A stretch of DNA of 64,000 bases from JAFGPF01 sp964500415 (lineage in GTDB: Bacteria; Chloroflexota; Dehalococcoidia; Dehalococcoidales; RBG-16-60-22). Under the pieces are notes generated by a model. It was given only the letters and a program-made list of their open reading frames with translations. It made no database searches and was not told where the DNA came from. The stretch is from NCBI GenBank assembly GCA_964500415.1, contig CAZCOB010000005.1:1-64000 (forward strand), written 5' to 3'. How positions within the stretch are numbered: position 1 is the stretch's first letter; the number at the start of each line of letters is the position of its first letter. Of this stretch, positions 56,519 to 64,000 are shown one piece after another. The translations under genes and the position numbers were made by a program.

Positions 56519-57835
56519 ATGACCAAACCAATTGTCGCTATCGCCGGCCGACCCAATGCCGGCAAGTCCACTTTCCTCAACCGGGTGGTGGGCAAGCCCT
56601 TGGCTATCATCGAAGATATACCGGGGACAACCCGCGACCGTAATATGGCTGATGTCACCTGGCAGGGAGTCGAATTTACCCTCGTCGATACCGGCGGACT
56701 GGAAATAGAACCCGATGATACTACCATTGCCCAGGGTATCAGGGTACAGATAGAGACAGCCATCAGCGACGCCGACGTTATCATCGATATGGTTGACGTT
56801 AAAGACGGCCTGACGCGGTCCGACTTCGAGATTGCCGATATGCTCCGCCGGGCCAACAAACCAGTACTCATCGCCGTCAATAAAGCGGACAACGAACAGA
56901 TGGAAATGGAAGCCCTGGAGTTTTACGAGCTGGGGCTGGGGGAACCCATAGCCATCAGCACGCATCACGGCCGGGGCGTTGCCGAGCTGCTGGACAGGAT
57001 AGTCTCACTGCTGCCGCCACAACCACCCGCCGAGACCGAAATAGAAGCCATCAGGGTGGCGATAGTCGGGCGACCCAACGTGGGCAAGTCGATGCTGCTG
57101 AACGCCCTGGCAGGCGATAAGCGGGCGATTGTCGATGATAAACCGGGAACCACCCGCGATGCCGTCGATACGCTGTTTGACTTTAACGGCCAAAATGTGC
57201 TACTTATTGATACGGCCGGCGTGAGACGACGCGGAAGGGTGAAAGCCGGGGTGGAACGCTACAGCGTTATCCGGACCATGAGAGCGATCGACCGGGCCGA
57301 CGTCGTCCTGCTGGTTCTTGATGCCACCGAAGCGGCAACCACCCAGGACACGCACATCGCCGGTTATATACAGGAAGCCGCCAAGGGCATTATAATTATC
57401 GTTAATAAGTGGGACCTGATTGAAAATAAAGACATAGCCGGGTGGAATAAGTATATCAAGAGCCAGCTGAAATTTGCCTCTTACGCTACAATATTATATA
57501 CTTCGGCTAAGTCAGGACAGGGAGTTGAGAAAATTATGCCTCAGGTCAGCCAGGTCTACCGGGAGAGGCTAAAAAGGTTACCTACCTCAAAAGTAAATAG
57601 CGTCATCCAGCAGGCGATTGCTTCCCATAACCTGCCAAGAATCAAGAACAAGCAACTCAAGGTGTTTTACGCCACCCAGGCGGAAGTCAATCCGCCGACT
57701 TTCGTTTTCTTTACCAACGACACCAGATTAATCCACTTCTCCTACCGCCGTTTCCTAGAGAATAAACTACGCGAGGCATTCGGCTTTGACGGTACGCCGC
57801 TCCGCCTGATTTTCAAGACGAGAGGTGAGGAATGA
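56519..57835 (+). CDS. der: Ribosome-associated GTPase Der (EngA)
   Basis: A 438-residue GTPase with two tandem G domains and a KH-like C-terminus, needed for 50S subunit assembly. Domain 1: GRPNAGKST, DTGGLE and NKAD; domain 2: GRPNVGKSM, DTAGVRRRG and NKWD. Start ATG 56519 (MTKPIVAIAGRPN), after GGGTGA; the longer frame is untranslated spacer. The stop overlaps the plsY start by 4 bases (ATGA), so translation is coupled. Confidence 0.96.
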   Translation: MTKPIVAIAGRPNAGKSTFLNRVVGKPLAIIEDIPGTTRDRNMADVTWQGVEFTLVDTGGLEIEPDDTTIAQGIRVQIETAISDADVIIDMVDVKDGLTRSDFEIADMLRRANKPVLIAVNKADNEQMEMEALEFYELGLGEPIAISTHHGRGVAELLDRIVSLLPPQPPAETEIEAIRVAIVGRPNVGKSMLLNALAGDKRAIVDDKPGTTRDAVDTLFDFNGQNVLLIDTAGVRRRGRVKAGVERYSVIRTMRAIDRADVVLLVLDATEAATTQDTHIAGYIQEAAKGIIIIVNKWDLIENKDIAGWNKYIKSQLKFASYATILYTSAKSGQGVEKIMPQVSQVYRERLKRLPTSKVNSVIQQAIASHNLPRIKNKQLKVFYATQAEVNPPTFVFFTNDTRLIHFSYRRFLENKLREAFGFDGTPLRLIFKTRGEE

Positions 57836-58530
57836 CAGCCGGTCTGTACGTTGCCGTCGCAGTGATTGGCTATCTTATCGGGTCCATACCCTTCGGCCTG
57901 TTGATAGCCCGCGTGTTCGCCAAAAAGGATGTCAGGGAGGTCGGCAGCGGCAAGATAGGCATGACCAACGTGATGCGGGCGGCGGGGAAAAAAGCGGCGG
58001 CACTTTCACTCCTTCTCGATTTGGGCAAAGGAGCACTAGCAGTCACCCTGGCCGGAATAATATTCAGCGGTTACAGTAACGGTTCAACCGGAGGTTTTAC
58101 CTGGCTGGAGAGCGCCAAGGTGCTAGCGGCTCTAGCGGCGATTGCCGGGCACAGCTGGTCCGTGTTTCTCAAGTTCAAAGGGGGTCGGGGAGTGGCCACT
58201 TTTATCGGTGGGCTGATGGCTTTATACTGGCCGGCGGGGGTGGTCGGCGGAATACTTATAATCGGCATCGGTTTCAGGACCAGATACATGTCGCTCGGCT
58301 CCATTATCGGGTCCGTTACCGCCTTTATCATGCTAACGACATTAAACCTTTTGAGAATAGATTTCTTGAAACCCTATCCCCCGATTGAATACGTCACGTA
58401 TGCCATGATATGCGCCGTATTTATCTACGTGATGCACCGTGATAATATCATAAGGCTGGTATCCGGCACCGAACGCAAAATCGGCGATAATGTAAAGGCC
58501 GAGACTTCACCCTCATCCAACAAATCCTGA
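57832..58530 (+). CDS. plsY: Glycerol-3-phosphate acyltransferase (acyl-phosphate dependent)
   Basis: An integral membrane enzyme that makes lysophosphatidate from acyl phosphate and glycerol 3-phosphate. It is 232 residues, slightly longer than usual because of a 20-residue polar tail. The three conserved loops are GSGKIGMTNVMRAAG, GHSWSVFLKFKGGRGVAT and HRDNIIRLVSGTERKIG. The start overlaps the der stop. Phospholipid synthesis continues with gpsA downstream, as in many Chloroflexota. Confidence 0.94.
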   Translation: MTAGLYVAVAVIGYLIGSIPFGLLIARVFAKKDVREVGSGKIGMTNVMRAAGKKAAALSLLLDLGKGALAVTLAGIIFSGYSNGSTGGFTWLESAKVLAALAAIAGHSWSVFLKFKGGRGVATFIGGLMALYWPAGVVGGILIIGIGFRTRYMSLGSIIGSVTAFIMLTTLNLLRIDFLKPYPPIEYVTYAMICAVFIYVMHRDNIIRLVSGTERKIGDNVKAETSPSSNKS

Positions 58531-58573
58531 GTAGTCGTTTTTAATCCACACCAAGAAATACAGGTTGTTTAGT

Positions 58574-59635
58574 ATGCAAAAGATTGCCGTTATCGGCACC
58601 ACTACCTGGGGAACAACGCTGGCGATACTGCTGGCCAATAAGGGCATCGAGGTCAGGCTGTGGGCACGTACAAAGCGGGAAGCTACCAGACTTAAGAAAA
58701 AAGGCCCCGACCCTGCCCGCTTCCCCGATGTCACGCTGCCGGAAAAGATAGTCATTACCAGCCAGATAGCCGAGGCGCTGGACGACGCGAGCGCCGTAAT
58801 CCTGGCGGTGCCATCCGCAACGATGCGGCAGAATATTTCACAGGCAGCGAGTCACCTTCCCAGGTCGACCATAATTATAAGCGCCGCCAAGGGCCTTGAG
58901 ATAGGCAGCAACAAACGCATGTCGGAGGTCATCTCCGAAGAGATTAACCCCCGATTTGCAGCCAATATCTGCGTCCTTTCCGGCCCCAACCTGGCCCGGG
59001 AAATCATGCAAAATCACCCGGCTGCCGCCGTGGTAGCCGCCGAAAACAGGGACACGGTTAAAAGGGCACAAAGATTGCTGACATGTCCCAACTTCTGCGT
59101 CTTTACGAATTCCGATATTATCGGGGTGGAACTGGGAGGCTCTTTAAAGAACATCATCGCGCTCGGCGCCGGCATAGCCGACGGGCTGGGTTACGGCGAT
59201 AACGCCAAAGCTGCTTTCGTGACGCGAGGCCTGACCGAGATAACCGCCCTGGGCATGGCGCTGGGAGCAAACCCCCTTACCTTCTCCGGGCTGGCCGGTC
59301 TGGGAGACGTTATCGCCACCTGCGCCAGTCCACTGAGCCGTAACCATTACGTGGGCACCGAACTGGCCAAGGGACGCCCGCTGGCGGAAATCCTGGAATC
59401 GATGACCGAGGTAGCCGAGGGGGTGAATACCACACTGGCCGCGACGAACCTGGCCGAGCAGCTCGGACTGGAAATGCCGATTACGGAAAAGATATATCAG
59501 GTTCTCTATAAAGATGCCGACCCACGCCAGGCGGCGGTGGAGCTTATGGGAGGTAATGCCAAGCACGAGCTGGCCGGGCGCCGGTGGCGATTATTCTCAC
59601 TCTTCCGGCGGAGTAAAAAGGCCTCTAACACGTAA
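58574..59635 (+). CDS. gpsA: Glycerol-3-phosphate dehydrogenase (NAD(P)+)
   Basis: Makes sn-glycerol 3-phosphate, the substrate of PlsY, from dihydroxyacetone phosphate. It is 353 residues. The nucleotide loop is VIGTTTWGTTLA (usual GxGxxGxxLA with threonines at two positions). The catalytic lysine is in GGSLKNIIALGAG, and the substrate region is GLGDVIATCASPLSRN. A basic tail (RRSKKA) follows. Start ATG 58574; the upstream TTG adds only three residues. It forms an operon with der and plsY. Confidence 0.94.
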   Translation: MQKIAVIGTTTWGTTLAILLANKGIEVRLWARTKREATRLKKKGPDPARFPDVTLPEKIVITSQIAEALDDASAVILAVPSATMRQNISQAASHLPRSTIIISAAKGLEIGSNKRMSEVISEEINPRFAANICVLSGPNLAREIMQNHPAAAVVAAENRDTVKRAQRLLTCPNFCVFTNSDIIGVELGGSLKNIIALGAGIADGLGYGDNAKAAFVTRGLTEITALGMALGANPLTFSGLAGLGDVIATCASPLSRNHYVGTELAKGRPLAEILESMTEVAEGVNTTLAATNLAEQLGLEMPITEKIYQVLYKDADPRQAAVELMGGNAKHELAGRRWRLFSLFRRSKKASNT

Positions 59636-59661
59636 CGGCAACGGCACGAACCGGGTTCCTC

Positions 59662-60735
59662 TTATTTCGCCTTGCCCAGAGTCTTTGCCAGCTCTTCGAA
59701 AAGGCGGCGCTGCTCCTTGTTAAGCGATTCAGGCGTCACCACCTGCAGAATAACCAGCTGGTCGCCGCGGCCGCCGCCACGCAAGTGGGGAATCCCTTTA
59801 TCTTTCAGCTTGAAAATCCTACCGTTCTGGCTGCCGGTGGGGATTTTAAGCTTACTCTCTCCGTAAAGGGTGGGAACTTCCACCTCGGTGCCGAGAGCCG
59901 CCTCAGCGAAATTAACGGGTAAATCGTAGAGAACGGCGTCATCCTCCCGGGTGAAGAACTCGTGCCTCGCTACCGAAATTTCCACATAGAGATTACCCGG
60001 CGAGCCGCCGCGGGAACCGGCATCACCTTCGCCGGTAAGCCTCATAGTGTTGCCATCGTCAACGCCGGCGGGCACCTTGACCGAGATATGCCGTTTCTGT
60101 TTCTGCAAGCCGGAACCTCTGCAATCCAGGCACGGCTCGGTAATCAGGGAGCCCTCGCCGTGACACTGTCCGCAAACAGAAGTATTAACGAACTGGCCGA
60201 AAAGGCTCCGCTGGACACGCCGCACCTGCCCGGTGCCGTTACACTCGGGGCAACGGGCGGGCTGACTACCGGGCTTAGCACGCGTGCCGTGACAGGTGTC
60301 ACACACCTCGGTGCGGGTTATGCTGATTTCCTTTTCGCAGCCGAGGGCCGCCTCTTCGAAAGTTATCGAAATCCGGTAACGCAGGTCATTACCCCGCCGG
60401 GGCGCACGCCGGGTGGTCGTACCTGCGCCGCTGAAAAAGTTAAAAAAGCCTTCGAAGATATCGCCGTAGTCCCCGAAGTCGAACCCCTCAAAGCCCCTGC
60501 CGAAGATGCCCTCGGCACCGCTGTGACCGAAGCGGTCATAAGCAGCGCGTTTATTGGAGTCCGAGAGGACTTCATAAGCCTCATTGATTTCCTTGAACTT
60601 ATCCGCCGCGTCGCCATCGCGATTCCGGTCCGGGTGATACTGGAAGGCCAGCTTACGAAAGGCTTTCCTTATTTCCTCATTCGAGGCGTCGCGGGATACC
60701 CCGAGCACCTCATAGTAGTCACGCTTTACTGCCAT
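59662..60735 (-). CDS. dnaJ: Chaperone DnaJ
   Basis: Hsp40 co-chaperone, 357 residues. J domain with HPD (YHPDRNRDGDAADKF), a glycine/phenylalanine-rich linker (GRGFEGFDFGDYGDIF), four CxxCxGxG zinc motifs (CDTCHGTRA, CPECNGTGQ, CGQCHGEGS, CLDCRGSGL), and the C-terminal substrate domain. dnaK, grpE and hrcA are not in the window, and no CIRCE element is seen. It has its own promoter at 60809-60838. Confidence 0.96.
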   Translation of the reverse strand: MAVKRDYYEVLGVSRDASNEEIRKAFRKLAFQYHPDRNRDGDAADKFKEINEAYEVLSDSNKRAAYDRFGHSGAEGIFGRGFEGFDFGDYGDIFEGFFNFFSGAGTTTRRAPRRGNDLRYRISITFEEAALGCEKEISITRTEVCDTCHGTRAKPGSQPARCPECNGTGQVRRVQRSLFGQFVNTSVCGQCHGEGSLITEPCLDCRGSGLQKQKRHISVKVPAGVDDGNTMRLTGEGDAGSRGGSPGNLYVEISVARHEFFTREDDAVLYDLPVNFAEAALGTEVEVPTLYGESKLKIPTGSQNGRIFKLKDKGIPHLRGGGRGDQLVILQVVTPESLNKEQRRLFEELAKTLGKAK

Positions 60736-60808
60736 ACAATCAGTCCTGTCCGGCTAACCCGATTTATATATCCTTAGAAAGTCCTGCGGAAAGCACACTT
60801 TCAATCCT

Positions 60809-60838
60809 ATGATACAAGCGGGGTCAAATGCTTGTCAA
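60809..60838 (-). promoter_or_regulatory. Promoter of dnaJ
   Basis: On the minus strand TTGACA (60833-60838), 18 bases, TATCAT (60809-60814). The start would be near 60802, leaving a leader of about 67 bases. No inverted repeat of the CIRCE type overlaps it. Confidence 0.6.
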
Positions 60839-60890
60839 TAAAGCTAACCCCGAAAAAAGAAAGACACGAAAAGTGGACGAGCGCCGGTGT

Positions 60891-61331
60891 TCAGTCGGCG
60901 GGGGATAAATCATCGGGGCGACGCTCCGCTACTTCATCGAGATAGCCCTGTAAAATAATCGCGGCGGCCGCGGCATCGTACCTGATATTTCGCCTGGGCT
61001 TCCCGACCCCCTGCACAAGCTCCCTGGCGGACCTCGTCGTCAAGCGCTCGTCGCGGTATTCTACAGGAATATCGATATAACGACCCAATGCCGTTACGAA
61101 AGAAATGGTCTTTCCCGCCTGTTCACCCATGGTGCCATCCATATTTAACGGCAAACCAATAATTATCCGCCCGACACCATGCTGGCGAATAATACCGACA
61201 ATTTTTTCGACAGCCGCCAACTCATCATACCTATTGACAATAGCCAGCGGACTGGCCAGGATACCGAGGGGGTCGCTGAGGGCTACCCCGACACGGATAT
61301 CGCCAACATCAAGACCCAGGATACGCGTTAT
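60891..61331 (-). CDS. ruvX: RuvX/YqgF-family Holliday-junction resolvase-like protein with AUA start
   Basis: A 146-residue RNase-H-fold protein of the RuvX/YqgF family, which acts in pre-16S rRNA end processing or branched DNA handling. The first acidic residue is in ILGLDVGDIRVGVALSD, the second near EYRDERLTT and the third near NIRYDAAAAAIIL. This N-terminus is essential, yet no ATG, GTG or TTG exists in frame upstream of it. GGAGG (61337-61341) stands 5 bases before ATA at 61331-61329, which I take as the start. The first normal codon (TTG 61220) would delete the active-site aspartate. It lies 13 bases after alaS. Confidence 0.78.
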   Translation of the reverse strand: MTRILGLDVGDIRVGVALSDPLGILASPLAIVNRYDELAAVEKIVGIIRQHGVGRIIIGLPLNMDGTMGEQAGKTISFVTALGRYIDIPVEYRDERLTTRSARELVQGVGKPRRNIRYDAAAAAIILQGYLDEVAERRPDDLSPAD

Positions 61332-61344
61332 GTCAACCTCCGCA

Positions 61345-63957
61345 CTATATCAGGTCCTTCACCAGGCGCAGGGCTTCGTCCAGCTTGTTTTTATCCCGAC
61401 CGCCCGCCTGGGCGAAGTTCGCCCTGCCGCCGCCCCCGCCACCCGTTACCTGCGAGACTTTCTTAATGATATCCCCGGCATTGTAGCCCTTTTCCACGAG
61501 GTCGGGGGTTACGGCGGCGATAAAGACCGGACGGCCACCGCTGACAGCGCCCATAACGACGATGACACTTTTTACCTTATCCCGGATAAAGTCGGCCATC
61601 TCGCGCAGAACCTGCTGGTTGCCGGTCGATACCCTGGCCGAAAGCACATTTACGCCCCTGACTGATTCTACCCTACCCACCAGGGACTCGGCCTCTTTTC
61701 TGGCGAGCTCCCTCTCGATGGACAGGGCCAGCTTGCGCTCCTTTTCTAACTCGGCGACCAGTCCCGCAACCTTATCCGGGACTTCCTCCGGCGAGGCCTC
61801 CAGGGTTTTGGCGACGGTCTCCAGGCCGGATAAACGCCGGTCAATATATGATTCGGCCTCACGGCCGGTGACGGCCTCGATGCGGCGCAGTCCGGCGCCG
61901 ATGCTGCCCTCGCTGATAATGTGGAAGTAGCCGATTTCTCCGGTTCCGGCGACATGGGTGCCGCCGCAAAGCTCGGCGCTTACTACAGGTTCGCCGATTT
62001 TCATCACGCGGACGACATCCCCGTACTTCTCGTCGAACAGGGCAATGGCCCCCTCCGCGACAGCTTTCTTATAATCGGTTTCCTCGTCGTAAACCTTCAG
62101 GTTCCGGCGGATTTTCTCGTTGACGATGCGCTGCACGGCTTTGATTTCTTCCGGCGTCATGGCCGCCAGGTGGGAAAAGTCAAACCTGAGGCGTTCCGGG
62201 GCTACCAGCGAGCCCCTTTGCTGAATGTGCTCGCCGAGCACCTGCCGGAGGGCCGACTGAAGGAGGTGGGTGGCCGTATGGTTGCGGGCGATGTCCATAC
62301 GCCGCTCGATATCCACCACCGCCGTTACCTCTTCCTCGACGGATAAAGTCCCTTCGGTGACTTTGCCCTGGTGCAGGGCGACATCGGGCTGGACACGGAC
62401 GGTATCGATGACAGTAAACTTTCCGTCCTTTCCGACTATTTCGCCGGTATCGCCGACCTGTCCGCCCATCTCGGCATAGAAGGGGCTGGTATCAATCACC
62501 AGGCCGGCCACCTGCCCTGTTTCTATCGTATCGGTCTCTTTACCGTTGCTAATGAGCCTGACTATTCTGGCCGGCTGTTCCAGGGTATGATAGCCGACGA
62601 ACTCCGTGCCTTCGACATCGAGCTTCGTCAGACCGGCGCCACCTGCGTCAATATCGAACTTGTGGCTGGCGCGGGCCCTCTCCCGCTGCTTCTCCATCTC
62701 CTTCTCGAAGCCAGTCATGTCCACCGTAAAGCCGGACTTTTCCACGATTTCTTTCGTCAATTCCACGGGGAACCCGTAGGTATCGTAGAGTCGGAAGGCA
62801 TCTTCGCCGGAGATTTGTTTGGCTTTTTTCGTGGCTGTTTTGGACAGCACATTATCGATAATTTCAAGTCCGGTACTGAGGGTTTCATCAAACCTTGCTT
62901 CTTCCTGCTGAATCACCTTCTTAATAAAATCGCCCCGCTGCTTTAGCTCGGGATAGACAGCGCTCATCTGTTTGACGGTTGTCTCAGCCAGCGTGGACAG
63001 GAACGGCCTGTCCAGTCCCAGGCGTCTCCCGAAGAGCGCTGCCCGCCTCAAGAGCCGCCGCAGCACGTACCCCCGCCCGTCATTGCCGGGGATAACGCCG
63101 TCGGCGATAAGAAAGGCCATGGCACGACTGTGCTCGGCAACCACCCGCATGGCATTATCATCATCGGGATTGCTGCCGTATTTTTTACCAGTCAGCTTCG
63201 ACACTTTGTCCAGGAGCGGGGTAAACAGGTCGGTCTCATAGACAGAGGACTTTCCCGCCATAACCGCCGAAAGTCTTTCCAATCCCATGCCGGTATCGAT
63301 ATTCGGTTTCGGCAGCGGGGTGCGGTTACCCGCCTCGTCCTGGTTGTACTGGGTAAAGACCAGGTTCCATAGCTCGGTAAAGCGCCCGCACTCGCAGTTC
63401 GGTCGGCAGTCGGGTTTACCGCAACCCTTCTCCGGCCCGAAGTCGTAATGAATCTCGGAGCAGGGGCCGCAGGGGCCGGAACTACCCGCCGGACCCCAGA
63501 AGTTATCCTCCTCGCCGAACCTCACTATCTTTTCCTCGGGGATGCCTATTTCCCGCCAGTATTTAAACGCCTCGTCGTCATCGAGGTAAATGGTAATCCA
63601 TAGTTTATCGGGCGGTATTTTCATGCGTTCGGTGACGAACTCCCACCCCCAGGCGATAGCCTCTTTTTTAAAGTAGTCGCCGACGCTGAAATTGCCCAGC
63701 ATCTCGAAGAAGGTCAGGTGGGTGGCATCTCCGACCGATTCGATATCGGTGGTGCGGAAGCACTTCTGGCAGGAAGCCAGGCGAAGGGCGGGGGGCTTCT
63801 GCTCACCGGTGAAATACGGCTTGACCTGCACCATACCGGCGTTGGTTAGCAGCAGGGTGGGGTCGCCTTTGGGCACGAGGGAAGAGCCGGGGATGACCTT
63901 ATGCCCCTTATCCTCGAAGAATTTTAAAAACGCCGTACGCAGTTCGTCACTATTCAC
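61345..63957 (-). CDS. alaS: Alanyl-tRNA synthetase
   Basis: Charges tRNA-Ala and edits mischarged Ser/Gly. It is 870 residues, complete. Aminoacylation domain motifs at the N-terminus include FFEDKGHKVIPGSSLVPKGD and FRTTDIESVGDATHLTFFEM. The editing domain has HTATHLLQSALRQVLGEHIQ with the metal-binding His pair and the later CGGTH in ELCGGTHVAGTG. The C-Ala domain ends with GGGGGGRANFAQAGGRD. It starts with GTG 63957 after TTTGGAGCG. ruvX follows in the usual alaS-ruvX order. Confidence 0.97.
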   Translation of the reverse strand: MNSDELRTAFLKFFEDKGHKVIPGSSLVPKGDPTLLLTNAGMVQVKPYFTGEQKPPALRLASCQKCFRTTDIESVGDATHLTFFEMLGNFSVGDYFKKEAIAWGWEFVTERMKIPPDKLWITIYLDDDEAFKYWREIGIPEEKIVRFGEEDNFWGPAGSSGPCGPCSEIHYDFGPEKGCGKPDCRPNCECGRFTELWNLVFTQYNQDEAGNRTPLPKPNIDTGMGLERLSAVMAGKSSVYETDLFTPLLDKVSKLTGKKYGSNPDDDNAMRVVAEHSRAMAFLIADGVIPGNDGRGYVLRRLLRRAALFGRRLGLDRPFLSTLAETTVKQMSAVYPELKQRGDFIKKVIQQEEARFDETLSTGLEIIDNVLSKTATKKAKQISGEDAFRLYDTYGFPVELTKEIVEKSGFTVDMTGFEKEMEKQRERARASHKFDIDAGGAGLTKLDVEGTEFVGYHTLEQPARIVRLISNGKETDTIETGQVAGLVIDTSPFYAEMGGQVGDTGEIVGKDGKFTVIDTVRVQPDVALHQGKVTEGTLSVEEEVTAVVDIERRMDIARNHTATHLLQSALRQVLGEHIQQRGSLVAPERLRFDFSHLAAMTPEEIKAVQRIVNEKIRRNLKVYDEETDYKKAVAEGAIALFDEKYGDVVRVMKIGEPVVSAELCGGTHVAGTGEIGYFHIISEGSIGAGLRRIEAVTGREAESYIDRRLSGLETVAKTLEASPEEVPDKVAGLVAELEKERKLALSIERELARKEAESLVGRVESVRGVNVLSARVSTGNQQVLREMADFIRDKVKSVIVVMGAVSGGRPVFIAAVTPDLVEKGYNAGDIIKKVSQVTGGGGGGRANFAQAGGRDKNKLDEALRLVKDLI

Positions 63958-64000
63958 AAAATCGCTCCAAAGAAAAATTGTAATATACTTACCGTAATTT

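Noticed and set aside
60739..60838. CIRCE heat-shock element before dnaJ
   Set aside because: No TTAGCACTC-N9-GAGTGCTAA-type inverted repeat is present in the promoter region.
1..64000. CRISPR array, tRNA gene or integrase in the window
   Set aside because: I found no regularly spaced direct repeats with unique spacers, no tRNA-like cloverleaf or T-arm context, and no tyrosine or serine recombinase or transposase among the reading frames.

Overview
The window looks like part of a Chloroflexota genome, most likely a Dehalococcoidia-type bacterium. This is inferred from the gene content, from a 23S rRNA gene with its own promoter instead of a 16S-linked one, and from gene order such as alaS-ruvX, der-plsY-gpsA and rpsU-yqeY. 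Most genes are GC-rich housekeeping genes in short operons. Between them lie AT-richer single genes (523-1008, 5002-5703, 9594-10481, 36913-37440, 50884-51782). Several families of short intergenic repeats fill the spacers. A 100-N scaffold gap sits at 1164-1263.

Layout. 1-306: 5' end of a 23S rRNA gene on the minus strand, with boxA-like leader, hairpin and promoter. 0.5-21 kb: argS, a gamma-carbonic-anhydrase-like protein, trpS, an Lrp/aminotransferase operon, a creatininase-family protein, gatCA, a NYN protein, a radical SAM protein, a RelB/RelE-type toxin-antitoxin pair, a flavodoxin-ferredoxin protein, rpsU-yqeY, an FAD oxidoreductase, an XRE repressor with a near-leaderless self-regulated promoter, and a two-component system. 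20.8-24.7 kb: a secretion module made of a receiver-like regulator that has lost its phosphorylation Asp, two exported proteins sharing a C-terminal module (one carrying a cytoplasmic beta-grasp domain in front of its export signal), and a SipW-type Ser/His signal peptidase.

24.7-42.1 kb: a phage-derived head island on the minus strand, split in two. The capsid operon (regulator, portal, scaffold-like, major capsid, decoration/adaptor-like, LamG, small membrane and tail-hub-like genes) occupies 24.7-32.5 kb. The terminase genes occupy 39.8-42.1 kb. Plus-strand cellular genes lie between them: an excisionase-type HTH protein, two large IPT/TIG surface proteins, a cupin and a TM2 protein, with two minus-strand accessory genes. 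The two phage operons start from promoters that share a 17-bp spacer sequence (14/17 identical) and a 9-bp upstream element at the same spacing, so they are probably controlled together. No integrase, lysis, tape-measure or protease gene is visible. A domesticated particle or gene-transfer-agent-like system is therefore a reasonable hypothesis, although an old decaying prophage is the alternative.

42.1-64 kb: housekeeping again: a coiled-coil zinc-ribbon protein, RNase HI-like gene, RNase P RNA, a C-terminal processing protease, a macrodomain protein, DAHP synthase, mutM, polA, a Panacea-type toxin-antitoxin candidate, an AI-2E-family membrane protein with envelope-associated small genes, argF, der-plsY-gpsA, dnaJ, ruvX (which appears to start at a non-standard AUA codon) and alaS. 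No tRNA gene, CRISPR array, transposase or integrase was seen. Functions are read from motifs and length only; no database search was run.
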